A stretch of 64,000 bases of DNA from Dasania sp. GY-MA-18 (GCF_024734385.1 NZ_JANHAP010000005.1:124001-188000); one strand, 5' to 3'. Shown: positions 15,440 to 24,973, numbered from the stretch's first letter. The notes: generated by a model not told the origin, from the letters alone. Numbers and translations: made by a program.

Positions 15440-16627
15440 ATGATTAATATTTATCGTCATTTTAAATTTTTTGTGTTGTTCACTCTGTTTTTATCTGCCA
15501 GCTCAGTTTTTTCTGCAAAAAACATAGCAGTAACATCGATGAGTCTGATCCGCTGCCAAGGTGGAACACTGGTTGCTGTGGGGCAGGCTTGCCCAACTTT
15601 ACCGGTAATAGTTTTTGAAACTGATTTTTCTGACGCGACAGGGTATTCGCAAGGCGGCGTGCCATATTGGAATAGCAGCAACGCCCCCCCAGGAATGACA
15701 GCTGTAAACGTGGGCGGCTCTGGCTCGCTTGATGTTATAGCAGGCGCTGGCGTTGCTGGATCTAATGCCATGCGGTTAACGTATGATCCAACACCTACAT
15801 CAAACCCCACAATAACAATGGCTAAGCATTTAACCGGGAATATGCTTACAGGCTTTACTGAACTGTATATTCGTTATCGGTTTAAGTTTCCTGACAACTG
15901 GAAATTTGGTGATGGCGCTTTATCCCTTCCATATTGGAAGTGGCTCAGGCTGTGGCAAAATACTCACCCTACGCAGTCTGATCATGTGACGGGAAACTGG
16001 TCAGAGAATAGACCTAACTCCCATTATATTGTTGCCAATTTTGCTGGCTCGCCGACGTATGGCATACATGTAAATGCCGTTTTTGGGGCCAACGATGGCG
16101 ATGCAACAGAGCGTGATAATGGCAGCGCTGGTGGACCGCGATTAAATTATGGCGCGTATATCGACGGAAATCCGTTGCCGCATACTGCGCAAGCAGGCTA
16201 TATGCAGGCACTGGTAGGAGATATAGACTGGATCACAAATCCTGGGCGTTTTGTTTCAACAGCAAGGCCATGGCATACGCTGGAATACCGAGTTAAGTTA
16301 GCAACAAACGCTACCTCAAATGATGGAGTGTTTGAGGTATGGTTTGATGGCGTAAAACAAGAAACCGACTTCCCTAATAAGAGCATCCACGGCAACCTAT
16401 CACCAGGTGTTCCCGTACCCGCTGATCACTTTAATGATGTAAACGGCAATATAGGTATGCCGGTTGCTAAAATGGGTAGCGGCATAAATTGGATTTCATT
16501 TTTTGACAACATGGCTGACTGGAATGAGCATTTTGGCAATGTTGATGTGGATGGGTATATAGATGTTAATGACTTGGTTGTTAGTACACAGCCTATAGGC
16601 CACGCCTACAATGTAGGGGGGCCCTGA
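15440..16627 (+). CDS. secreted jelly-roll (lyase/lectin-like) protein with a dockerin-like tail, within the tail cluster
   Basis: 395 residues with GAGGGGG before the start. The N-terminus is a classical Sec signal peptide (basic start, FFVLFTLFLSASS core, cleavage near VFSA). The body (about 60-365) reads like a concanavalin-type beta sandwich of polysaccharide lyases: ELYIRYRFKFPDNW, then WHTLEYRVKL and GVFEVWFDGVKQ. The C-terminus has DVDGYIDVND, a calcium loop as in dockerins. A signal peptide is out of place in a tail operon; the product may be exported by the lysogen or serve as a glycan-binding decoration. Neither catalytic residues nor family are certain. Confidence 0.6.
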   Translation: MINIYRHFKFFVLFTLFLSASSVFSAKNIAVTSMSLIRCQGGTLVAVGQACPTLPVIVFETDFSDATGYSQGGVPYWNSSNAPPGMTAVNVGGSGSLDVIAGAGVAGSNAMRLTYDPTPTSNPTITMAKHLTGNMLTGFTELYIRYRFKFPDNWKFGDGALSLPYWKWLRLWQNTHPTQSDHVTGNWSENRPNSHYIVANFAGSPTYGIHVNAVFGANDGDATERDNGSAGGPRLNYGAYIDGNPLPHTAQAGYMQALVGDIDWITNPGRFVSTARPWHTLEYRVKLATNATSNDGVFEVWFDGVKQETDFPNKSIHGNLSPGVPVPADHFNDVNGNIGMPVAKMGSGINWISFFDNMADWNEHFGNVDVDGYIDVNDLVVSTQPIGHAYNVGGP

Positions 16628-18198
16628 TGCCAACACTAATTGATGAGCATATTGTTTACGACTACGGTGCTGATGCGTTCCCAGCGATTACGCTAACAGC
16701 AGCGGGAGCTAACAGGTTATACTTGTGCGTCATTATTGCACGGCACCCTAATGCAAATAGTGGCGGCATTATCGCCGTAGGCGCTGAAAATGCCGACATC
16801 ATTTATTCAGCGGGTAGTACACAAGGCGGCCAGCGGGCAAATATTACAGTGGGTGTTTTTAATGGCTCGCAATTAAGCGCTGGGGCTACAACGTTTACAA
16901 CATCGTATCCCGCAAGCAATGCTCTGCTATACGTTGCTGAAATGGAAGGCGCGCCGCAAGCAAGCCCTTATGGCTCCGTAATCAATGTTTATGATTTACC
17001 AGCGCCTAGCGCGAGCAGTGTTGTAGCATCCGGCAATATTTTAAACGCGTCGGGCGCATTAGGGATTAGTTTAGTGGCCGCTGCGGGCAATAGTAGTATG
17101 CCTAACATAGGTGTATCCGCGCACTCTGCAAATTTTGACAGCTATTATGACAATCAGTTAAACACGAATATTCGGGCGTGGTCGTTTAAAGACTATGTGA
17201 TTGCATCAAATAGTGAGAGCTACACGGCTACAATTGATGCGAACGGTGACACGATTACATCGTTGTTGGGTTTATTTTTCGCCATAGGCACAGTCTCTAC
17301 GCCGGTCAGCATAATAGGTTCAATTAGCGATTCAGCCCCCGCACCTAGTGACGTAGTAACGCTAAATATAAGCAACGGCACTGGCCCGTATACCGCAACC
17401 CTAGACGGCGTTGCAGTAACGCTAACCGAGGTCGTTGCGGATGCGCAATACACATTTGTAACGCCAAACCCCATGGTATGGGATGACAAAACACGGACGT
17501 TTAACACTGCCTATAATTTTGTGATTACCGATGCTAATAGCGTTGCTGATAGCGTCAGTTTGCAGATAACCCCAGCACACCAATATACCCAGGCAGCGGG
17601 TGAACCTTGGCAACAGGGCGTATCGGTTTTATACGGTTCTGGTGCAGTCGATGGCGATTGGTTCGCTTGCGAGTGGACGCAAGGCGGCGATGGTAAATTA
17701 TTAAACCCTGATGGCTCGGTGCATGATTTATCAATCGGCAACCATATATTACAGATTGCTATTTTTGACGGCGTTTCATGGGGTGATATCAGCCTTGTGC
17801 CGTATGACATAAACGCCCCCGGTACAGCTCCCACCATGCCAGCCGATGCGGCTGTAAACATCATTGAGGGTGTTATATCCCTAGGCTATTTCACTGCATT
17901 AAGCGGCGCCGAGCCTATCACCTACACGCTAAGCGGCGCTGATGCAGCAAAATGCACACTGGATGCAAACACCGGCGCGCTTAGCCTAGTTGATGCGGCC
18001 GTGTTAAGTGATGTTATTAACATCACCATTACCGCCAGCAACGGCACCACCCCTGATGCCAGCCAAAACATTACATTTACAGTAATAGCAGCCGTGCTGA
18101 CTAACACCCGCATTACCCCCATAACCGAAACCAACTTTGCTGTTGCTAACGCAAACGAATGGCTAAGCCCCATCGTTACCGATGTGGTTTTACATTAA
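16627..18198 (+). CDS. large Ig-like/cadherin-like repeat protein in the tail cluster
   Basis: 523 residues, translationally coupled to the previous gene (TGATG). Composition is Ala/Thr/Ser/Asn rich and strand-rich. The C-terminal third has a bacterial Ig/cadherin-like repeat (PADAAVNIIEGVISLGYFTALSGAEPITYTLSGADAAKCTLDANTGALSLVD style, ending ITITASNGTTPDASQNITFTV). No signal peptide. Such domains decorate virions or tail tubes and bind carbohydrates weakly. With its neighbour it forms a two-gene insertion between the tail terminator and tail tube genes. Confidence 0.6.
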   Translation: MPTLIDEHIVYDYGADAFPAITLTAAGANRLYLCVIIARHPNANSGGIIAVGAENADIIYSAGSTQGGQRANITVGVFNGSQLSAGATTFTTSYPASNALLYVAEMEGAPQASPYGSVINVYDLPAPSASSVVASGNILNASGALGISLVAAAGNSSMPNIGVSAHSANFDSYYDNQLNTNIRAWSFKDYVIASNSESYTATIDANGDTITSLLGLFFAIGTVSTPVSIIGSISDSAPAPSDVVTLNISNGTGPYTATLDGVAVTLTEVVADAQYTFVTPNPMVWDDKTRTFNTAYNFVITDANSVADSVSLQITPAHQYTQAAGEPWQQGVSVLYGSGAVDGDWFACEWTQGGDGKLLNPDGSVHDLSIGNHILQIAIFDGVSWGDISLVPYDINAPGTAPTMPADAAVNIIEGVISLGYFTALSGAEPITYTLSGADAAKCTLDANTGALSLVDAAVLSDVINITITASNGTTPDASQNITFTVIAAVLTNTRITPITETNFAVANANEWLSPIVTDVVLH

Positions 18199-18208
18199 GG
18201 ATATCGCT

Positions 18209-18505
18209 ATGAGCTTAAAATCATTACTCAATAATGCTGGCCCCGGTGACAGCAAACTGGCCACCCTTAAAACCGGCGCTGCCCACTTTCGCACCGAGGG
18301 TGCCTTTAACGGCCACACCGTTAATCTGGTTGATGTAAGCAGCGCCACCGAGGAGGTACTGCAGTCGTTCACTTCGCCGGGCAAGGTCAATATTAATTTA
18401 TTCCCTGGCGCCGAAGTTGAGGCGCGGGTAGTGGGCGGTACCGGTGACGTTATTGATGTGTTGTGGCAGCACCGCCTGCAGGGCGGGTTAATGCCTGCAG
18501 ACTAA
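18209..18505 (+). CDS. small phage tail-cluster protein, unknown
   Basis: 98 residues. I start at the ATG at 18209, which has TAAGG 8 bases upstream, rather than the upstream in-frame codons at 18182 that overlap the previous gene. Beta-rich C-terminus (VEARVVGGTGDVIDVLWQH). Not recognised. It lies in the run leading to the tail tube gene. Confidence 0.6.
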   Translation: MSLKSLLNNAGPGDSKLATLKTGAAHFRTEGAFNGHTVNLVDVSSATEEVLQSFTSPGKVNINLFPGAEVEARVVGGTGDVIDVLWQHRLQGGLMPAD

Positions 18506-18553
18506 CACAGCTATTTTTTTGAGATTTTTATACAGAGTATTGAGGATTTTATT

Positions 18554-18709
18554 ATGCGCCAAGGTGGACGTTACCAGGACGACGGCAAAGGCAAAAGTGA
18601 CAGCATTAAACTGCTGCACCGCACTAAGCCCGCTGTTAAAAAAACCGAAAAGCCGCAGCAGCCAACAATAGCCGACAAGGCGGGAGAGCAACATGGGACA
18701 AAAGACTAG
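18554..18709 (+). CDS. 51-residue basic protein upstream of the tail tube gene
   Basis: ATG at 18554 with GAGG 8 bases upstream, ending at TAG 18707-18709 and overlapping the tail tube start by 17 bases. The sequence is short, hydrophilic and lysine-rich (MRQGGRYQDDGKGKSDS...). The good start site and the coupling to the next gene argue that it is real. Function unknown. Confidence 0.6.
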   Translation: MRQGGRYQDDGKGKSDSIKLLHRTKPAVKKTEKPQQPTIADKAGEQHGTKD

Positions 18710-19619
18710 AAAGCGATTACTACTCGCTAAAATTGAAAGCACTTATGGTAATGATGCTCTGCCTGTGGTGGCCACTGATGCAGTGGTATGCCGCAGCATT
18801 GAGGTAACACCCATAGAGGGCGCGCTGTTAGAAAACCCAATTATACGCCCCAACTTCGGTAACTATGCGCAAATTCATGTAGGCACTCATGTAAAGCTAG
18901 AAGTAGAGGTGGCGCTGGCTGGCTCAGGTACCGCCACCACGCCGCCCAACTGGGGGGTATTGGCGCGCGCTTGCGGCATGGCAGAAACGATTGGCGTTAG
19001 CGATGTAACTTATAACCTGGCTAGCGATGGCCACGAGTCGGCAACCTTATACTTTAACCAAGATGGCAACCTTCATGCCTTACTGGGCGCCCGCGGTACA
19101 GTAGAGTTTACCTTAGATTCGCAAGGCTACCCCGTCGCTAAGTTTTCGTTTACCGGTTTGTTTGTAGATGTTAGCGCAGCGCCTCAAGGCTCACCTGATT
19201 TTTCAGCCGTACCTAATCCTATCTCTATAGAGGATGGCAACACCGCCTTTACCTTGCATGGTCAATCAGCGGTTATGAGCAAGTTAACCATAGACTTGGC
19301 CAACGACGTTGCCCACCGCCCCGCATTGAATGGCGAGAGCGTAGACATTGTTGACCGCAAGCCAGCCGGCTCTGTGGTTATCGATTCGCCCGTGGTGAGC
19401 ACTTACGACTGGTTTGCCAAAGCTAAAAATAATGTTGCCGATGCCTTGCAGCTCATCCACGGCACGGTAGCGGGTAATATTCTGCAGATAGATGCGCCAA
19501 AAGTGCAGCTGCTGCAACCCAAATATGGTGATGATAAGGGCACCGTGACACTAGAAATGAGTTTGTCGTTAATACCCGACAGCGCCGGTGATGACGAATT
19601 TGTATTAACCACAAAATAA
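18693..19619 (+). CDS. phage tail tube protein
   Basis: 308 residues. The N-terminal KLEVEVALAGSGTATTPPNWGVLARACG region and the GARGTVEFTLDSQGYPVAKFSFTG strand pair are characteristic of siphovirus major tail (tube) proteins. It is directly followed by the frameshifting chaperone pair and the tape measure gene, the expected order. GGGAGAGC lies upstream of the start. Confidence 0.8.
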   Translation: MGQKTRKRLLLAKIESTYGNDALPVVATDAVVCRSIEVTPIEGALLENPIIRPNFGNYAQIHVGTHVKLEVEVALAGSGTATTPPNWGVLARACGMAETIGVSDVTYNLASDGHESATLYFNQDGNLHALLGARGTVEFTLDSQGYPVAKFSFTGLFVDVSAAPQGSPDFSAVPNPISIEDGNTAFTLHGQSAVMSKLTIDLANDVAHRPALNGESVDIVDRKPAGSVVIDSPVVSTYDWFAKAKNNVADALQLIHGTVAGNILQIDAPKVQLLQPKYGDDKGTVTLEMSLSLIPDSAGDDEFVLTTK

Positions 19620-19669
19620 CCGTTATCACTAACAATTAGCCGTTTTACTTTTAAGCCCTAGAGGTGTGC

Positions 19670-20017
19670 ATGAAATTTCAGCTAGACGAAGTATGTTCAG
19701 ATTTTGAGTGGCCAGTAGTGATAAAACAGCCCTACAAGGGTGGTTTTAAAGAGGGGGTAGGCTTTACCGCCACCTTTGCCGTGCTAGACCAGGACGAAAT
19801 CGACAAAGAGCGGGCCGCCGCTGGCACTGTTGATAGCGACATAGCCTTTTGTAAAAAAATACTAAAAGGTTGGGATGGCGTTGACGACAAAAACGGCAAG
19901 CCTATGGCCTTTAATAAAACCAACCTTAACAAAGTGCTAAAAGTGCCGTTTATTCGTACAGCCATAGTTACCGATTATTACCGGGCAATGAATGGGCTGG
20001 CCCGCGCAAAAAACTAA
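19670..20017 (+). CDS. tail assembly chaperone, short form (gpG-like)
   Basis: 115 residues from the ATG at 19670 (AGAGG 5 bases upstream; a GTG at 19664 is too close to it). Sequence and position, between tail tube and tape measure, fit the lambda gpG role of holding the tape measure protein during tail assembly. The gene ends ...GCA AAA AAC TAA, in which A-AAA-AAC is a canonical -1 slippery heptamer, so part of the ribosomes should continue into the next frame. Confidence 0.8.
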   Translation: MKFQLDEVCSDFEWPVVIKQPYKGGFKEGVGFTATFAVLDQDEIDKERAAAGTVDSDIAFCKKILKGWDGVDDKNGKPMAFNKTNLNKVLKVPFIRTAIVTDYYRAMNGLARAKN

Positions 20018-20379
20018 GCAAGGCGGCGGCTCTTTTAGTAGGTGAAGATTCGTCGCCCGACTTATTAAACGATGACTTATTAGCTTTTGGGGTTAGCCCT
20101 AGTGATGCCGCAACGCTAAACGATGAGCCCAGCAAGCCCTATTTAATGTGGCCAGGTACGGTGCCCTCACTGTTGTTTTTTGAGGGTCTAAAAACCCAGT
20201 GGCGGCGCGGCGCCATAGGTAAATTTACCGGCCCCATAGGCTTAGATTACACCGCCGCCTGGCATGATTTACAAATGCAGCCAGGGCTTACTGATGAGCA
20301 GCGCCAAACATTGTGGAGTGATATGAAAATAATGGAAGAGGCCGCCGTTAACGCCATTAGAGGGTTGTGCCGTGGGTGA
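19670..20379 (+). CDS. tail assembly chaperone, -1 frameshift fusion (gpG-T-like)
   Basis: Slippage at AAAAAAC (20008-20014) gives join(19670..20014,20014..20379), a 236-residue product. The downstream part has no start of its own near the junction, continues in the -1 frame without a stop (KKLSKAAALLVGEDSS...), and ends with the GLDYTAAWHDLQMQ...LWSDMKIMEEAAVNAI pattern of the DUF1799 family. That is the normal second half of siphophage tail chaperones. The tape measure gene starts 8 bases before its stop. Confidence 0.8.
20008..20014 (+). promoter_or_regulatory. -1 ribosomal frameshift site A-AAA-AAC
   Basis: The heptamer is in the correct register (GCA AAA AAC TAA), immediately before the stop codon of the short chaperone form, and joins two frames that together encode a standard phage tail chaperone fusion. 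Confidence 0.8.
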
Positions 20380-22732
20380 ACAAGCTTACCGTATACGCAT
20401 AGATTATGACGACACCGAGCTAGTGCAAGGTGGCCGCCGTTCAAACAAGGTGTTTAAAGACATTAACAGCAACCTAGGCGAAACCCGAGGTCGCTTTGTA
20501 CTGGCTGGCGGCGGTGCCCAAGTATTTAGTCGCCATGCGGGCGTAGCCAGGCGCGAGGCTAATCAGCTAGGCAGCGCCTCAAGCTCATTGATTGGCCGCA
20601 TGGGCGGCTTAAACACTGTTTTGCGCGCGGCCGGTTTGGGTTTATTTGCGCAACAGCTAATCAGCGTTAATAAAGAGTTTCAAAAATTAAATGCTCAACT
20701 GGTTACGGTTACCGGCTCACAACAAGCGGCCAACGATGAGTTTGAGTTTTTGCGCGACTTTGCCAAAGAAACCCCTTTCCAGCTACAAGAGGTGGTTAGC
20801 GCATTTATTAAGCTAGATAACCTTGGCCTTAACCCCTCCAAAGAATCGCTTACCTCTTACGGCAACACCGCCGCCGCCATGGGCAAAAATATTGATCAGT
20901 TAATAGAGGCCGTAGCCGATGCCTCGGTGGGTGAATTTGAGCGCTTAAAAGAGTTTGGCATTAAAAGTAATGCCCAAGGCGAAAACATAAAATTTACCTT
21001 TAAAGGCATTACCACCGAAGTAAAAAAAGATAGCGATGCCATACAAGCCTACTTAAAAAATATAGGTGATACCGCTTTTGCTGGCGGCATGGATAGGCAA
21101 ATGGAAACCCTGGGTGGCGCAATCTCAAACCTTAAGGATAGCTGGGATCAACTATTTTTTACTTTAGGCGAGGCGGGTGGTTCCGACCTGGCTGTAAGCC
21201 TGATCCACTCCATTACCGAATCCCTAGAAGAGCTAACCGACCTGGTTGGCCAGGGTGGGCTAATGGACGAGCTGGTTATACAAACCGAAATGTGGATAGA
21301 GGCCCTAGGCCTAAGCCAAACCCAAGTAGGTGGTGTAGCCTATGCTGCCGATGAAAGCCTTAGCGCTATAGATTCTGGCCTGCGCGCAATTATTGATATT
21401 ACCAAAGAAACCTTCGCTTATTTCCCCGCTAACGCCAAAGCGGGCTTTACCCAAGTGATAGCCTTTTTTGACCAAATGGTGATTAAGGTAATTGCTAGTA
21501 GCGAGCGCCTGGGCCAGCACTTACTTGCTGGCATGGAAAGTTTAAAAATAAAGTTTGGCGCCGGCAGCAAAGAAACGCTGCAAAATATTAACAATGAAAT
21601 AGACGCGATCACCGCCCGTGAGCAAATAGCTATCAGCGCCTCAGAGTCAGCGGTTAAATCGGCACAGCTAGAGCGCAACGAGCTAATACAGTTAACCGAT
21701 GTGCGCCGCCAATCAGCCGCCGCCGCCCGCGACAACGCCGCCGCCACCGCCGCCCAAGCGCGCGAATCGCGTCTGGCCGAGGCCAGGCTACAGCGCGAAA
21801 AAGCGGCCGCCGAAGCCAGGTTGCAACGCAAGCGTGACGAGCTAAAAACCGAAATAGACGACATAGCCTTAGCCCACCGTAGCGCCGAGCAGAAAGAGCG
21901 CGACCGCTACGCCAACGAGCTGGCCATTTTACAAGCCGCCCGTGAGGCAAAAATCGAAACGATTAGAGGCTATGACGAGCTAGAAACCCAATTAAAACTA
22001 GATCACGCCGCCAAACTGGCCGAGATTCAGCAGCAATCGGCTAGTGAGTTTGCCCAGCTTTGGGGTCGCACCCTAGACCGGTTTAGCGCTGGCGTGGGTG
22101 ATGCCTTTGCCACAGCCATTATCGACCAAAAGGATTTTGGCGAGGCTATGCGTGGCCTCGTTGTCGATTTAGGCAAAACCATTATTTCTACCCTGGTAGA
22201 AATTGGGGTTAAAAAACTGCTTCTTTCCACCCTTGGCGAGGCCGCTTTGGCTGCCGAAACCGCCGCCTCAGTTGCGGCTGCTGGTGTTGTGGCCTCTGCT
22301 TGGGCAACCCCCGCGGCGATGGTATCGCTGGCCTCTTATGGGGCAAACTCTGCGCCGGCAACCGCAGGTATAACCGCCACCAATAGCGTGGCCCAAGGCT
22401 TGGCCGTTGCGGGCATTGCGCATGGCGGGTTGGATTATGTGCCTAGTGAATCCACCTTCCTGCTAGATGAGGGCGAACGGGTTTTGTCGCCTAGGCAAAA
22501 CAAAGATTTAACCCAGTTTTTAAGTTCCCAACCCACAATCCAAGGCGGCAGCAGCAAAGTGGTATTTGCTCCCGAGATTAATGTAACCGTTGAGGGCAGC
22601 AGCAACGACAGCCAACAAGCGGGTGGTGATATAGGCCGCGAGGTTAAGGCGCAAGTAGAGCCCCTGTTTGCAGAATTTGTGCGCCAACAGCAACGCCCTG
22701 GCGGCATGCTCAACAGGCAGGAGGAGCTATAA
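20372..22732 (+). CDS. tail tape measure protein
   Basis: 786 residues, GTG start overlapping the chaperone gene. About residues 85-260 match the tape-measure N-terminal domain (FQKLNAQLVTVTGSQQAANDEFEFLRDFAKETPFQLQEVV). About 380-560 is a long Ala/Arg/Glu coiled coil, then a hydrophobic stretch (about 610-660) and a C-terminal ...EGERVLSPRQNKDLTQFLSS motif. It sets tail length and spans the host envelope on infection. At 786 residues the tail should be rather short for a siphophage. Confidence 0.85.
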   Translation: MGEQAYRIRIDYDDTELVQGGRRSNKVFKDINSNLGETRGRFVLAGGGAQVFSRHAGVARREANQLGSASSSLIGRMGGLNTVLRAAGLGLFAQQLISVNKEFQKLNAQLVTVTGSQQAANDEFEFLRDFAKETPFQLQEVVSAFIKLDNLGLNPSKESLTSYGNTAAAMGKNIDQLIEAVADASVGEFERLKEFGIKSNAQGENIKFTFKGITTEVKKDSDAIQAYLKNIGDTAFAGGMDRQMETLGGAISNLKDSWDQLFFTLGEAGGSDLAVSLIHSITESLEELTDLVGQGGLMDELVIQTEMWIEALGLSQTQVGGVAYAADESLSAIDSGLRAIIDITKETFAYFPANAKAGFTQVIAFFDQMVIKVIASSERLGQHLLAGMESLKIKFGAGSKETLQNINNEIDAITAREQIAISASESAVKSAQLERNELIQLTDVRRQSAAAARDNAAATAAQARESRLAEARLQREKAAAEARLQRKRDELKTEIDDIALAHRSAEQKERDRYANELAILQAAREAKIETIRGYDELETQLKLDHAAKLAEIQQQSASEFAQLWGRTLDRFSAGVGDAFATAIIDQKDFGEAMRGLVVDLGKTIISTLVEIGVKKLLLSTLGEAALAAETAASVAAAGVVASAWATPAAMVSLASYGANSAPATAGITATNSVAQGLAVAGIAHGGLDYVPSESTFLLDEGERVLSPRQNKDLTQFLSSQPTIQGGSSKVVFAPEINVTVEGSSNDSQQAGGDIGREVKAQVEPLFAEFVRQQQRPGGMLNRQEEL

Positions 22733-23080
22733 ATGGCCGATCCATTACCCGCCATAGACCCCAGCTATAGCAGCGCGCCCAGAACAGAATACGAAACCCT
22801 AGTGGCAGACTTTGGCGATGGCTACGAACAGCGAGCCGGCGCAGGGCTCAACAGCCACAAAACACACTGGCAGCTAGTTTGGGTCGCTATTAGCAAAGCC
22901 GAGGCCGACCAATTGAAGGATTTTTTGGACGAGCGCGGTGGCCATACCGCTTTTGCGTGGACGCCCCCTGGCGAGCTCAACAGCCGCAAATGGGTGTGTA
23001 AAGGTCTTAATGGCCCCAAGCCTGAAAAGGGCAACCTTTACACCTTGTCTATTAGCATTCGGGAGGTGTTCGACTTATGA
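22733..23080 (+). CDS. minor tail protein, lambda gpM-like
   Basis: 115 residues with the gpM family pattern: FGDGYEQRAGAGLN near residue 26 and WTPPGELNSRKWVCKG near 80. GGAGGAG precedes the start. It is the first gene of a gapless M-L-K-I-J tail-tip block. Confidence 0.85.
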   Translation: MADPLPAIDPSYSSAPRTEYETLVADFGDGYEQRAGAGLNSHKTHWQLVWVAISKAEADQLKDFLDERGGHTAFAWTPPGELNSRKWVCKGLNGPKPEKGNLYTLSISIREVFDL

Positions 23081-23784
23081 GCGACATTATTGCCTCTACT
23101 AGCCAGCAGCCCTCACCCGGCGTGATAGTGACGCTATTTGAAATTGACGCCACAGAGCTGGGTGGTTCGTTAATGCGGTTTGTTTCGGGCACCTTTAACG
23201 GCACTGCCGTTGTTTTTGATAGCAACACCTATTTGCCTTTGCCCATAGAGGCTAGCGGTTTTCAGTGGAGTGGTGGCGGCTCACTGCCCACCCCGCAACT
23301 CAAAGCCAGCAATATTGATTCACAGTTTGTCACCATGCTAATAGGGTTAGACGATTTACGCGGGGCTATTGTTAGGCGCCTGCGCACCTTTGCCCAATTT
23401 TTAGATAATGGCAGCAACCCCGACCCCACTGCAGTGTTTCCTATAGAAGAGTACCGCATAGAGCGCAAAACCCTACAAACCAGTACCGAGGTTAACTGGC
23501 AATTAGCCTCAGTGTTAGACCAAGAGGGCGTAAAGCTACCCCGGCGGCAAGTGTTGCGCGAAACCTGCACCCACCGCTACCGCCGCTGGGTAAATAATGT
23601 TTTTGATTATTCCAAAGCCACCTGCCCCTATGCGGGCACCAGTTATTTTAACGAGCAGGGCGCTACCACCAGCAACCCTGCCGATGACAAATGCGGCCAG
23701 CGTTTAAGCGACTGCCGCAAGCGTTTTGGCAATACCGCCACACTACCTACTAGAGCCATGCCAGGCGTGGCTAAGGTGCGCTAA
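23077..23784 (+). CDS. minor tail protein, lambda gpL-like
   Basis: 235 residues. The C-terminal third carries four cysteines (ETCTHRYRRW, ATCPYAG, DDKCGQ, LSDCRKRFG) in the spacing of gpL, which in lambda binds an iron-sulfur cluster. It overlaps gpM by 4 bases and abuts the K gene. Confidence 0.85.
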   Translation: MSDIIASTSQQPSPGVIVTLFEIDATELGGSLMRFVSGTFNGTAVVFDSNTYLPLPIEASGFQWSGGGSLPTPQLKASNIDSQFVTMLIGLDDLRGAIVRRLRTFAQFLDNGSNPDPTAVFPIEEYRIERKTLQTSTEVNWQLASVLDQEGVKLPRRQVLRETCTHRYRRWVNNVFDYSKATCPYAGTSYFNEQGATTSNPADDKCGQRLSDCRKRFGNTATLPTRAMPGVAKVR

Positions 23785-24503
23785 TGTTTTCTGCTTTTGT
23801 GATTGAAACCGCCAAACAACATGCCGAGGCTTGCTACCCACAGGAGTCGTGCGGGCTAGTTATTGGCGGTCACTATGTGCCGCAAAAAAACCTATCACCT
23901 ACCCCTGAGCGCGCTTTTAAAATTAAACGCAGCGCCATGGCGGCCAGCGATGTGCAAGCGGTAATACACAGCCACCCCAATGGGCCAGCTTGCCCCAGCG
24001 AGGCCGATATGCGTGGCCAGCAAAGTATGGGCGTGCCTTGGGGCATTATTGTTAGTGAGGGCGGTGTAGCGTTAGAGCCGTTTTGGTGGGGCACAGATGA
24101 AATCCCACCTTTGCTGGGGCGGCCGTTTCGTCATGGGGTTACCGATTGCTATTCCATTATTCGAGATTATTACCGCCTAGAAAAAAGCATTGTATTAAAA
24201 GACTACCCCCGCCAGTGGGAGTGGTGGCTGGATGGCCAGGCCGATATGTATGCCCAGTATTTTGGCGATGAAAACTTTTTTGTAATCAACCCCGACGAGG
24301 ACGAACTGCAACCCGGCGATGTGTTTTTAGCACAAGTAAAGTCGCCTGTTATCAACCACGGTGGGGTGTATATGGGGGGCGGTATCATTTTACACCAGCT
24401 TGGCGGGCCGCAGGGTTACGACCCTAGCCGGCTAAGCTGCCGCGTACCTCTGTACCCATGGCGCAAATATATCACCCTATGGTTAAGGCATAAGCACGCA
24501 TGA
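23784..24503 (+). CDS. tail tip assembly protein, lambda gpK-like (JAMM + NlpC/P60)
   Basis: 239 residues with two enzyme-like domains. The N-terminal Mov34/JAMM domain has ESCGL and HSHPNGPACPSEAD, the metal ligands of that motif. The C-terminal NlpC/P60 domain has the VTDCYSIIRDYY cysteine and the NHGGVYMG histidine. Such proteins act at the tail tip and may open peptidoglycan. Both catalytic sets look intact. Confidence 0.85.
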   Translation: MFSAFVIETAKQHAEACYPQESCGLVIGGHYVPQKNLSPTPERAFKIKRSAMAASDVQAVIHSHPNGPACPSEADMRGQQSMGVPWGIIVSEGGVALEPFWWGTDEIPPLLGRPFRHGVTDCYSIIRDYYRLEKSIVLKDYPRQWEWWLDGQADMYAQYFGDENFFVINPDEDELQPGDVFLAQVKSPVINHGGVYMGGGIILHQLGGPQGYDPSRLSCRVPLYPWRKYITLWLRHKHA

Positions 24504-24973
24504 TTACTATTTACCTGCATGGCGCGCTTAAAAAGTTGGGCCACGACAGCCTTAAGTTGGCTGTTAGCTCACCCGCGGAGGCCATAAGGGCTTTATGTAG
24601 CCAGGTTAAAGGTTTTGAGCAAGCCCTGCGCGATGGCAGTTTTGTGCTGCTACGCGGCGACAAAAATAATGGCCTACCCATTACCGGCAGCAGCTTAGAC
24701 ATTAGCTTTGGCCAGCAAAAAGAGTTTCACATAGTGCCCGAGGTGCAAGGCGCTGCTGAGTGGGTGGTGTACGGTGTTATTTTATTAGTAGCTGTTTATG
24801 CAGCTACCAATATACCCAAAGTAGCCAATTATGAAGAGCGCAACGAAGAGGGCCGCCAATCGCATATATTTAACGGCGCCCTTAACTCAACCGAGCAAGG
24901 CCAGGCTATACCCATTATTTACGGCCGCATACGTGTTGGCTCTATACCTATTTCAGCGGGGCTTACATCCTAA
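24500..24973 (+). CDS. tail assembly protein, lambda gpI-like
   Basis: 157 residues: MITIYLHGALKKLG at the N-terminus (ubiquitin-like fold of gpI), a hydrophobic segment (about 90-105, VVYGVILLVAVYAAT), and the PIIYGRIRVGSIPISAG end typical of the family. It overlaps K by 4 bases and J by one. Confidence 0.85.
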   Translation: MITIYLHGALKKLGHDSLKLAVSSPAEAIRALCSQVKGFEQALRDGSFVLLRGDKNNGLPITGSSLDISFGQQKEFHIVPEVQGAAEWVVYGVILLVAVYAATNIPKVANYEERNEEGRQSHIFNGALNSTEQGQAIPIIYGRIRVGSIPISAGLTS

